From the NCBI RefSeq assembly GCF_018224615.1, contig NZ_JAGTUK010000004.1:25546-89545 (forward strand): 64,000 nucleotides of DNA, given 5' to 3'. This document shows positions 27,544 through 34,772 of this stretch, one piece after another (the stretch's first letter is position 1; each line of letters begins with the position of its first letter). The notes beneath the pieces were generated by a model. That model did no database searches. It worked only from the letters and a program-made list of their open reading frames with translations, and was not told the origin of the DNA. Source of the DNA: Microbacterium paraoxydans. Its GTDB lineage: Bacteria; Actinomycetota; Actinomycetes; Actinomycetales; Microbacteriaceae. The translations under genes and the position numbers were made by a program.

Positions 27544-28482
27544 TCAGCCGATGCCAAGCCGCAGGATGAACAGGCCCGGGTAGATCGCGAACACCACCGA
27601 GAGCGGGAGGATCAGGAACACGAGCGGCAGGAGCATCAGGATCTCCTTCCGACCCGCCTGCTCGATGAGCGTGCGTTTGGCGTCCTCCCGCGCATCGCCC
27701 GCTTGAGCATGCAACACCGCGGCCAGGGGCGCGCCATGCTCCAACGCCGCCACGATCTGGTCGACCGCGCGCGAGAGCCCGGGCAGTTCCAGTCGCGCGA
27801 CCATGTCGCCAAGCGCCTCCGCCACCGTTGCCCCCGTCCCCACCTCCAGGACCACGCGCCGCAGCTCGCCGGTCAACTCGCCCGAACCCACTCCGGCCAC
27901 GCGGCGCACCGCGTCGAGGAAGCCCTCACCCGCCGACAGGCACAGGGCCAGGAACTCCAGCGTCGTCGGCAGCTCGTCGGTGAGCCGTGTGCGCCGGGCC
28001 CGGACGCGCGCGGACAGCTGCATGTCGTACCCCACCGCGGCCGCCGCGCCCGTGAGCAGGGGGACCACACCGACCGGAACCGACCAGTGACCGCTCAGCA
28101 CCAGCACGATCACGGCGAGCGCACCGGCGACGATGCCCGCGAGCGTCCAAGCGAGCTGCCGCCCGCGGAAAGCGACCGGCCCGATCCGGGAGCCGGCCTG
28201 GGCCAGACGCTTGCGGAGCACAGCGCTGTCTCCCACGACGCGTTCGAGGATCGCTCGCACTCGCTCGCCCGGCGACGTCCCGTGTGCGGGAAGACGTCCC
28301 AGGCCGGGGAGGGCCGCAGCCGGCAGCCGATCGTCGTCCACCACGTCGCGAACGTACGGGGCGATGCGCCAGGCCAGCGGTGCCGCGCGCCACCGCGGCA
28401 GCCGCGTGAGGAGGAGGATTACTCCTGCCGCGAATCCGCCACCCAGCAGGACCGCGGACGCGAGTGCCGTGAGCCCGCTCAT
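27544..28482 (-). CDS. tadC: Tad pilus inner-membrane protein TadC (T2SS F family)
   Basis: A 312-residue type II secretion F-domain protein. A first span (about 4-26) and spans near 110-150 precede the F domain (about 165-290: ELPTTLEFLALCLSAGEGFL, VARLELPGLSRAVDQIVAAL), and a last pair of spans (ILMLLPLVFLILPLSVVFAI) closes the protein. It would form the platform with TadB on which the TadA ATPase acts. The ATG at 28482 overlaps the tadB stop (ATGA). Longer readings upstream are out of context within tadB. Confidence 0.9.
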   Translation of the reverse strand: MSGLTALASAVLLGGGFAAGVILLLTRLPRWRAAPLAWRIAPYVRDVVDDDRLPAAALPGLGRLPAHGTSPGERVRAILERVVGDSAVLRKRLAQAGSRIGPVAFRGRQLAWTLAGIVAGALAVIVLVLSGHWSVPVGVVPLLTGAAAAVGYDMQLSARVRARRTRLTDELPTTLEFLALCLSAGEGFLDAVRRVAGVGSGELTGELRRVVLEVGTGATVAEALGDMVARLELPGLSRAVDQIVAALEHGAPLAAVLHAQAGDAREDAKRTLIEQAGRKEILMLLPLVFLILPLSVVFAIYPGLFILRLGIG

Positions 28483-29336
28483 CCGAACCACCGTCGGGGC
28501 TCCGGGAGACGACCGATGCGGATCATGATGCGGAACGCCGCGACCGACACCATAGCACCGACGCAGATCACCACCACGCCCTCGGGGGTCCCGTAGGCCT
28601 TCGCCCCCTCCGGTCGCATCACCAGGAGCGTCAGGATGACCCATGGCGCCACCGCCCCCAGCACTGCGGCCCCGCGGATCCACGACTGACGGGCCTCGAC
28701 CTCGCCCCGCAATGCCGCGTCCGCCCTGACCGACGCGGACAGCGCCCGGAGCACCGCGATCAGTTCGGTGCCGCCCACCTGCCGCGCCATGCGCAGCGTC
28801 TCCACGATCCGGTCACCGATCGGGTCGGCCAGTGCGTCCTTCACCCTGTCGAGGCTCGACTCGAACCGGCCGCTGCCCTCCAGGTCGCGGGCGAACACCC
28901 GGAACGCCGGACGCAGTGCCGGCGGAGCGGAGTCGCCGAGCGAGGCCACCGCATCGGGGAGCGACAGTCCGACCCTGATCGACGCGATCAGCAGGTCGCA
29001 CACATCGGGCCAGAGCTGTCGACGCAGCCGCCGGAGCCGGAGCCGCCGCCCTCGCAGGAAAGCGACGGGTGCGACCCCGCCCGCGAGCGCCGCCAGGATC
29101 GCCAGCACTCCGACGCCGGTCACGAGCCAGGCGATCGCTCCCGCGACCAGGGCTGCCGCCGCGACCGCCGCCGCGACGCCGTACGCGGGAACGGAAGGAA
29201 ACCCGGCTTCCTCGACGAGCCGCGTGACCCGCCCACGGGTGGGCCCCGCGCCCGCAGGGCTCTCGGCGGGCCACAGCCACGGCGAGCTCATCAGGAGCAG
29301 ACCAGCGGCCAGCATCGCTCCGAGAAGGATGCTCAC
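28479..29336 (-). CDS. tadB: Tad pilus inner-membrane protein TadB (T2SS F family)
   Basis: A 285-residue F-domain membrane protein. Spans are at about 3-20, 55-98 and 230-275; the cytoplasmic F domain (about 110-225) has LWPDVCDLLIASIRVGLSLP and RMARQVGGTELIAVLRALSA. The GTG at 29336 overlaps the tadA stop (GTGA). It should pair with TadC as the pilus assembly platform. Confidence 0.9.
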   Translation of the reverse strand: MSILLGAMLAAGLLLMSSPWLWPAESPAGAGPTRGRVTRLVEEAGFPSVPAYGVAAAVAAAALVAGAIAWLVTGVGVLAILAALAGGVAPVAFLRGRRLRLRRLRRQLWPDVCDLLIASIRVGLSLPDAVASLGDSAPPALRPAFRVFARDLEGSGRFESSLDRVKDALADPIGDRIVETLRMARQVGGTELIAVLRALSASVRADAALRGEVEARQSWIRGAAVLGAVAPWVILTLLVMRPEGAKAYGTPEGVVVICVGAMVSVAAFRIMIRIGRLPEPRRWFG

Positions 29337-30523
29337 GACCGCGCCTCGCCGATGAACTCTGCGAACGACGCCGCGCCGCTCTGCGTCGCCGCACGGACGC
29401 TGTACACGGTCCGACACTGCACGCGCCCGTCGCGCACCTCGCCGGATGGGGCGAGGATCTCGCTCACCCGCCGCCGACCGGTGCGATCCCGTTCGCAGTG
29501 CACCACGAAGTCGATCGCCGATGCCAGGGCCGGAGCGACGAATCCGCGATCGATGTTGCGTCCGGCCAGCAGCGGCAGCAGACAGAGCTTCTCGATCGCC
29601 TCGGCGGCGCTGTTGGCATGCACGGTGCACGCGCCGGGGACGCCGGTGTTGAGTGCCAGGACGAGGTCGAGGGCCTCGGCATCACGCACCTCCCCCACCA
29701 CGAGCCGATCCGGACGCATGCGCAGCGCCTCCTTGACCAGTCGTCGAAGGGTCACCTCGCCCGTGCCCTCCAGACTGGGTTGCCGACCCTGCAGCGCGAC
29801 CACGTCGGGACCGGCGACGGCGAGTTCGAACGTCTCCTCCACCGTGACGATGCGCTGTGTCGACGCACATGCCGCGAGAAGAGCCCCGAGGATCGTGGTC
29901 TTGCCGGCGTGCGTCGCTCCGGACACGATCACGGTCGCTCCGTCGCGCATCGCGGTGGCGAGCAATTCCGCCGTTGCGGCGGGAAGCGAGCCCAGCGCAG
30001 TGAGCTCCTCCAGGGTCCGGTGCCCCGCCAGGAACTTGCGGATGTTCACTGCCCATCCCCCGCGCACGACATCCGCGATCGCGACGTGGAGCCGTGAGCC
30101 ATCGGGAAGCGACGCGTCCACGAACGGCTGACCGATGTCGACCCGCCGCCCCGACGACTGCAGCATGCGCTCCACGAGATCCCGCACGGTCGCCTGATCG
30201 AGGCGCAGGGTGGTGCGCTCCGCGGTGCCTCCGCTCGCGGTGTGCACTCCGCCGTCGCCGTTCACCCAGATCTCCTCGATGTGCGGGGCGTCGAGGAACG
30301 GCTGGAGCACGCCGAAACCACCCACCGCGGCGAGCACGTCGCGCACGCACGCGGCCTCATCCTCCACGGGCGCCGTTCCGCGGGCCAGGGCGAGATCGTC
30401 GTAGCGTCGCACCTCGGCGCGGGCGACCGACCTGGCACGCTCCGGATCGTCTGCCGGATCGATGCCCTCCGCGCGCAGGCGGCGACGGACGTGTTCGGCG
30501 ATGGCCGTGGTGGGGTGGGTCAC
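29333..30523 (-). CDS. tadA: Tad pilus assembly ATPase TadA/CpaF
   Basis: A 396-residue hexameric secretion ATPase that drives pilin polymerisation. It has an N-terminal all-helical part (1-75), IEEIWVNGDGGVHTASGG, the Walker A GATHAGKTTILGALLAA, the Asp/Glu box VTVEETFELAV, Walker B MRPDRLVVGEVRDAEALDLV and the His box CTVHANSAAEAIEKL. It is the first gene of the Tad operon; no TadZ/CpaE-like gene is adjacent. The promoter at 30575-30603 carries TTGACA. Confidence 0.94.
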   Translation of the reverse strand: MTHPTTAIAEHVRRRLRAEGIDPADDPERARSVARAEVRRYDDLALARGTAPVEDEAACVRDVLAAVGGFGVLQPFLDAPHIEEIWVNGDGGVHTASGGTAERTTLRLDQATVRDLVERMLQSSGRRVDIGQPFVDASLPDGSRLHVAIADVVRGGWAVNIRKFLAGHRTLEELTALGSLPAATAELLATAMRDGATVIVSGATHAGKTTILGALLAACASTQRIVTVEETFELAVAGPDVVALQGRQPSLEGTGEVTLRRLVKEALRMRPDRLVVGEVRDAEALDLVLALNTGVPGACTVHANSAAEAIEKLCLLPLLAGRNIDRGFVAPALASAIDFVVHCERDRTGRRRVSEILAPSGEVRDGRVQCRTVYSVRAATQSGAASFAEFIGEARS

Positions 30524-30562
30524 CCGAGCATCCTGGCAAGGATCCCCCGCGCCGCTCCGGAG

Positions 30563-30603
30563 TTATCCACACTGCCTCTATCGACCGCTCGGGGTGCTGT
30601 CAA
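30563..30603 (-). promoter_or_regulatory. Tad operon promoter with DnaA box at the start site
   Basis: On the minus strand a perfect -35 TTGACA (30598-30603) is followed after 17 bases by TAGAGG (30575-30580), a reasonable -10. The perfect 9-mer TTATCCACA (30563-30571, plus strand) covers the expected transcription start. A protein bound there would block initiation. The spacing is seen directly; the function is inferred. Confidence 0.5.
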
Positions 30604-30664
30604 CCGTGTCGCGATCGCTGCGAACGGCCGCCTACGCTGAGCCGACGAGCCGCGAGGAGACGAC

Positions 30665-31465
30665 GTGCCGCACGCCACACCCGCCAGCCCCGTGCCCACC
30701 GTCACGGTGGTGATTCCCGTCAAAGACGACGCCGCGGAGCTGCACCGCTGTCTCACGGCCCTCGGAGAGCAGACCCGCGCGCCGGACGAGATCGTGGTCG
30801 TCGACAACGCCTCATCCGACCCGTCGTCCGCGGTCGCAGCAGCCCACGGTGTGCGGATCGTCCACTGTGCGGCGCCGGGTACGGCCGCGGCGAGCGCGCA
30901 GGGGTACGACGCCGCATCGGGAGACGTGATCCTGCGGCTCGACGCCGACGGCGTTCCGGACCCGCGCTGGGTCGAGGTCATGCTCGCGACGTGCAGTCGC
31001 TACCCGCGCGTGGCTGCCTGGACCGGCGGCGCTCGATTCCTCGACGGGCCGCGGTGGCTGCGGCGCCCGCTCGCTGCGGCATACCTGCTCGCCTACGCCG
31101 TGGTGTGCGGAAGCACGCTGGGACACGCGCCCCTGTTCGGCTCCAACCTGGCGTTGCGCCGCTGGGCCTGGCAGGACGTGCGCGACCGCGTGCATCGCGA
31201 CGACGCCGACGTGCACGACGACCTCGACCTCGCCTTCCATCTCGGCGAGCGGCACCGCATCCGCTGGGTCCGCGGAGCGGGGATGGGGATCTCCATGCGG
31301 CCCTTCTTCAGCGGCCGCTCTTTCGTGCGCCGCGTCTACCGCGGTTTCCGTACCGTGCTGATCCACTGGCCCCAGGACTTCCCGCCCGTGCGGTGGACGC
31401 GTCTGGCCCTGCGCCGCCTGCTGCACCGGCTCGGCGTCCCTGCCCCGGCGAAGTGGCGACGATGA
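30665..31465 (+). CDS. GT2-family glycosyltransferase
   Basis: A 266-residue GT-A glycosyltransferase: PTVTVVIPVKDDAAELHRCL, EIVVVDNASSDPSSAV and the DxD motif in ILRLDADGVPDPRWVE (metal and nucleotide-sugar binding). The C-terminal third is basic with aromatic patches but without a confident membrane span, so it may sit at the membrane face. A GAGGAGACGAC site precedes the GTG; TACGCT at 30633-30638 is the likely -10. It overlaps the next gene by four bases and begins a three-gene operon. Donor and acceptor are unknown. Confidence 0.88.
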   Translation: MPHATPASPVPTVTVVIPVKDDAAELHRCLTALGEQTRAPDEIVVVDNASSDPSSAVAAAHGVRIVHCAAPGTAAASAQGYDAASGDVILRLDADGVPDPRWVEVMLATCSRYPRVAAWTGGARFLDGPRWLRRPLAAAYLLAYAVVCGSTLGHAPLFGSNLALRRWAWQDVRDRVHRDDADVHDDLDLAFHLGERHRIRWVRGAGMGISMRPFFSGRSFVRRVYRGFRTVLIHWPQDFPPVRWTRLALRRLLHRLGVPAPAKWRR

Positions 31466-32310
31466 CCACCCCGCTCCTCACACCGCCCTCCGGCACCGAG
31501 CTGCTGGTCATGTCGTTCAACGTGCGCCGCGACCTCGGCCTCGTTGCTCTGCGGCCCGCCGACCGGTGGAGCGGTCGACGCCACCGCGTCGCCGCGATGC
31601 TCCGCGCGGAGCGTCCGCACGTGCTCGGGGTGCAGGAGGCGCTGCCCGCGCAGGCGGCCGCCATCCGAACGGCCCTCGGCCCCGCGTACCGCTCGATCGG
31701 TCACGGCCGTCTTCCCGGTCCCCGCGGCGAGGGGTGCCCGGTGTTCTACGACCGCGAGCGACTGGAGCTGCTCGATGCAGGGCAACAGGCTCTGTCCGAC
31801 CGCCCCGATGTGGCGGGCACGACCGCGTGGACGAGCGTCGTCCCGCGCGTGCTGGTCCGTGCACGCTTCCGCGACCGTCGCTCCACCGCCGTGTTCACCG
31901 TGCTCAACACGCATCTCGACGCATTCTCCCCGTGGGCGCGGCACCGCCAGGCCGCGGAAGTCCGCGCGGCGGCCGTCGCGGCGGACACACCGGTGATCGT
32001 GACGGGAGACCTCAACACGTCCGAGGGCTCCGCGGCCTGGCGTTCACTCACGAGCGGCGGTGTGCTGCGCGACACCTGGCACACGGCAGACACCAGGGCG
32101 ACCCCGGCGTGGCGCTCCTTCTCGAACTACCGGGCCCCGCGCCGCGGCCGGCGCATCGACGCGATCCTCGCGTCCTCCGACGTCCGCGTGGCGCGGGTCG
32201 GCATCGACCCGCGTCCGCACGGCGGCGGCTGGCCGTCCGACCACCTCGCGGTCCAGGCGGTGGTCGACCTCGCGCCCCGTCCACACCCCGTCGATTCGGA
32301 GGGCCGATGA
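31462..32310 (+). CDS. Endonuclease/exonuclease/phosphatase-fold protein
   Basis: A 282-residue EEP-superfamily hydrolase. Motifs in order: VMSFNVRRDLG, HVLGVQEAL (metal-binding Glu), LNTHLDAFSPWARHRQA, VIVTGDLNTSEGSAAW and GWPSDHLAVQAVV (catalytic Asp-His). It has no signal peptide. The superfamily includes nucleases, sphingomyelinases and phosphoinositide phosphatases, so the substrate is open; its operon with a glycosyltransferase and a DUF2238 membrane protein suggests a lipid- or envelope-linked phosphodiester. It overlaps both neighbours by four bases. Confidence 0.85.
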   Translation: MTTPLLTPPSGTELLVMSFNVRRDLGLVALRPADRWSGRRHRVAAMLRAERPHVLGVQEALPAQAAAIRTALGPAYRSIGHGRLPGPRGEGCPVFYDRERLELLDAGQQALSDRPDVAGTTAWTSVVPRVLVRARFRDRRSTAVFTVLNTHLDAFSPWARHRQAAEVRAAAVAADTPVIVTGDLNTSEGSAAWRSLTSGGVLRDTWHTADTRATPAWRSFSNYRAPRRGRRIDAILASSDVRVARVGIDPRPHGGGWPSDHLAVQAVVDLAPRPHPVDSEGR

Positions 32311-32888
32311 AGCGCGACTTCCTGCGACCGCCCCGCACCGTCGCCGAGTACGCCGCGGATGCGATGCGGGTGATCGGCGTGCTGAGCGTGCTGGTCGCGG
32401 CCGTCTGGTCGACGCCGACGGACGCCGGCGTCCTGGCGTTCTGTCTGCCCGCGCTCATGCTCCCCCGGGCGCTCGGGCTGCGCGGGGGTGCAGACCTGGC
32501 GGTCGGCGTGATCATCCTCGTCGCCGCGGGGAGCAATGTGTTCGATCTGTACCGGTCGCTCCCGGGGTGGGATCTCGTGGTGCACTTCCTCTGCACGGGC
32601 GCGATCGCCGCTACGGGGTACGTCGTGCTCTCGCGCCTGGGCATCGTGCCCGGGCAGGCCTCGCCCTCGTTCCGTCCGCGCATCCCGCTCGTCATCTGCA
32701 CGACCGTCGGCCTGGCTGTCAGCGCTGTCTGGGAGATGGTGGAGTGGGCGGGCCGGACGTTCATCACCGCGGAGATCTTCGTGACGTACGAGGACACGAT
32801 CGGCGATATGGCCCTGGGGGGTCTGGGGGCTCTCGCCGCCGGAGCCCTCCTCGCGGTCGTCCCGCTCGAGCGCGAGCCGCGCCCCTGA
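32307..32888 (+). CDS. DUF2238-like multi-span membrane protein
   Basis: A 193-residue membrane protein with about five to six spans. Conserved polar residues lie inside or near the spans: GWDLVVHFLCTGAI, SAVWEMVEWAGR and YEDTIGDMALGGLGALAAG. These Asp/His/Glu positions are the hallmark of the DUF2238/YjdF group, whose function is unknown. The ATG overlaps the stop of the EEP gene. Last gene of the operon, 65 bases before tRNA-Leu. Confidence 0.8.
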   Translation: MKRDFLRPPRTVAEYAADAMRVIGVLSVLVAAVWSTPTDAGVLAFCLPALMLPRALGLRGGADLAVGVIILVAAGSNVFDLYRSLPGWDLVVHFLCTGAIAATGYVVLSRLGIVPGQASPSFRPRIPLVICTTVGLAVSAVWEMVEWAGRTFITAEIFVTYEDTIGDMALGGLGALAAGALLAVVPLEREPRP

Positions 32889-32953
32889 GCGGAAAACTGC
32901 GGGCCGATCCCCAGAATCCAGGTCGGCCGGGGTCAGTAGACTGAACCCACCGC

Positions 32954-33035
32954 GCGGGAGTGGTGGAATTGGCAGACACGCAGGATTTAGGTTCCTGTGC
33001 CTCACGGCGTGTGGGTTCAAGTCCCACCTTCCGCA
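32954..33035 (+). tRNA. tRNA-Leu (anticodon UAG)
   Basis: An 82-base class II tRNA. Acceptor GCGGGAG pairs with CTTCCGC (one G-T pair), discriminator A. The anticodon arm CAGGA-TTTAGGT-TCCTG puts TAG at 32988-32990. A long variable arm and the T loop GTTCAAG followed by TCCCAC are present. The 3' CCA is not encoded. A -10-like TAGACT at 32937-32942 would start transcription a few bases before the gene. It reads CUA and, by wobble, other CUN leucine codons. Confidence 0.97.
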
Positions 33036-33101
33036 CGACGGGTGCTGTCGCATCCCTCATCGCACTACCGCCGACAATTCACAACCGACGGGACTCCTTC
33101 C

Positions 33102-33893
33102 GTGCTCGAAAGCATGCTGCACGCACCGACCGCCCTCATCCCCTGGCTCGACCCGGAGACGATCATCTCCGCCGCGGGGCCGTGGGCACTCGCCGTCGTC
33201 TGCTTCATCGTGTTCGCCGAGACCGGCCTGCTGGTGGGGTTCCTGCTTCCCGGCGACACGCTGCTCGTGATCTCCGGTCTGCTCTCGCACCCGATCGGCG
33301 CCGCGGAGCACGGAGTGTTCGGGCTCAGCGTGTGGTGGGTGGCGCTCCTGATCGGGCTCGCCGCGTTCATCGGCGGCGAGGTCGGGTACGTGATCGGCCA
33401 CAAGGGCGGCCCCGCGGTGTTCGAGCGCAAGGAATCCGGTCTCTTCAGCCGCAAGAACGTGGAGCGCACCAACGCGTTCTTCGAGCGCTTCGGCGGCATC
33501 ACGGTGATTCTCGCGCGCTTCGTGCCGATCGTGCGCACGTTCGCGCCGGTCGCCGCGGGAGTGGGCCACATGCCGTGGCGCAAGTACACGCTGTACAACC
33601 TCATCGGCGCGATCATCTGGGGCTTCGGCCTGACGATGTTCGGCTATGCGATCGGGTTCATTCCCCCCGTGGCATGGTTCGTCAAGGAGTACATCGATCT
33701 GATCCTGCTCGCCGCGGTCGGCGGCACCGCCCTGGTCACGCTGTGGCACTACCTGGCGGAGCGGCGCAAGGCGAAGAAGGCCGCAGCCGCTGGAGAGGAC
33801 GTCGTCACGGACGCGGTCGAGGCGCAGGAGCTGGCCCTTGACCCCGAGGTGTTCGACCGCGCGCCCGACATCGACGGCGACGGCCGCCACTGA
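33102..33893 (+). CDS. DedA-family membrane protein
   Basis: A 263-residue DedA/SNARE-associated protein, a family implicated in flipping or recycling of polyprenyl and phospholipid carriers. The DedA blocks are present: ETGLLVGFLLPGDTLLVISG, GGEVGYVIGHKGGP, the conserved FERFGGITVILARFVPIVR with the functional Arg residues, AGVGHMPWRKYTLYN. Four to five membrane segments are likely. GTG 33102 and ATG 33114 are both possible and neither has a strong ribosome site. It starts 66 bases after tRNA-Leu and may be cotranscribed with it. The acidic C-terminal 40 residues are cytoplasmic. Confidence 0.9.
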   Translation: MLESMLHAPTALIPWLDPETIISAAGPWALAVVCFIVFAETGLLVGFLLPGDTLLVISGLLSHPIGAAEHGVFGLSVWWVALLIGLAAFIGGEVGYVIGHKGGPAVFERKESGLFSRKNVERTNAFFERFGGITVILARFVPIVRTFAPVAAGVGHMPWRKYTLYNLIGAIIWGFGLTMFGYAIGFIPPVAWFVKEYIDLILLAAVGGTALVTLWHYLAERRKAKKAAAAGEDVVTDAVEAQELALDPEVFDRAPDIDGDGRH

Positions 33894-33905
33894 CCGCCAC
33901 CGGCG

Positions 33906-34715
33906 TCAGCCGGCGTTGCTGGCCCGCTTCTCCTTCGATCGCGCGACACTCGCGCGCAACGCCTCCATGAGGTCGATGACCTCGCCGCCGTCCGCCGCCT
34001 TCTCGGTGTCGCCGAACGTCTCGGCGACGTCGAAGGTCTCGCCCGCCTCGATCTTCGCGTCGATCAGCGTGCGCAGCTCCTTCTGGTACTCGTCGACGAA
34101 CTCCTCCGGATCGAAGTCGGCCGAGTAGCTGTCGACGAGCGACGACGACAGCTCGAGCTCCTTCTTCGAGATCCGCACATCCTCGTCGAGCGAGGGGAAC
34201 TCCGCCTCACGCACCTCGTCCGACCACAGCAGCGTCTGCAGCACGAGCACCTTGCCCCGCACCCGCAGCGCCGCCAGCCGGGTCTTCTGCCGCAGGGTGA
34301 ACCGCACGATCGCGGTGCGGTCGGTCTGCTCGAGCGTCTTGCGCAGCAGCACGTACGCCTTGGGCGACTTCGAGTCCGGCTCGAGGTAGTAGGGCTTATC
34401 GAGCGTGAGCGGATCGACCTGGTCCGACGGCACGAACTCGACCACGTCGATCTCCCGGCTCTTCTCCGCCGGGAGCGCAGCCAGATCATCCTTCGTGAGC
34501 ACGACCGTCTGGCCGTCCTCCACGTAGGCGCGGTCGATGTCGGAGTACGCGACGGTCTCCCCGCACACCTCGCACGTGCGCTGGTAGCGGATACGGCCAC
34601 CGTCCTTGTCGTGCACCTGGTGCAGCGGCACGTCGTGATCCTCCGTCGCCGAGTACACCTTGACCGGGACGTTCACGAGCCCGAACGTCAGCGCGCCCTT
34701 CCAGATGGTCCTCAT
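33906..34715 (-). CDS. ku: Non-homologous end-joining protein Ku
   Basis: A 269-residue bacterial Ku that encircles DNA ends and recruits LigD. It begins MRTIWKGALTFGLVNVPVKV, the family signature, and contains the Zn-finger-like CEVCGETV and KPYYLEPD segments. The C-terminal part after about 250 is short and weakly basic (ASVARSKEKRASNAG), shorter than the Lys-rich tails of some actinobacterial Ku. ATG 34715 is preferred over the upstream 34739. It diverges from ligD with 57 bases between starts. Confidence 0.96.
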   Translation of the reverse strand: MRTIWKGALTFGLVNVPVKVYSATEDHDVPLHQVHDKDGGRIRYQRTCEVCGETVAYSDIDRAYVEDGQTVVLTKDDLAALPAEKSREIDVVEFVPSDQVDPLTLDKPYYLEPDSKSPKAYVLLRKTLEQTDRTAIVRFTLRQKTRLAALRVRGKVLVLQTLLWSDEVREAEFPSLDEDVRISKKELELSSSLVDSYSADFDPEEFVDEYQKELRTLIDAKIEAGETFDVAETFGDTEKAADGGEVIDLMEALRASVARSKEKRASNAG

Positions 34716-34772
34716 CCCCCCAGTAGACACCAGCCCCACCAGTCACGGCCAGCCCTTGACTACGCTGGGCCC

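Noticed and set aside
27297..27557. An 86-codon frame over the pilin gene
   Set aside because: It is Arg/Gly-rich in another frame; the 59-codon frame has the hydrophobic pilin-like segment and fits the Tad gene order.
27521..30571. Replication origin suggested by DnaA boxes
   Set aside because: Only two 9-mers 3 kb apart were seen, with no AT-rich unwinding region and no dnaA, dnaN or parAB genes.
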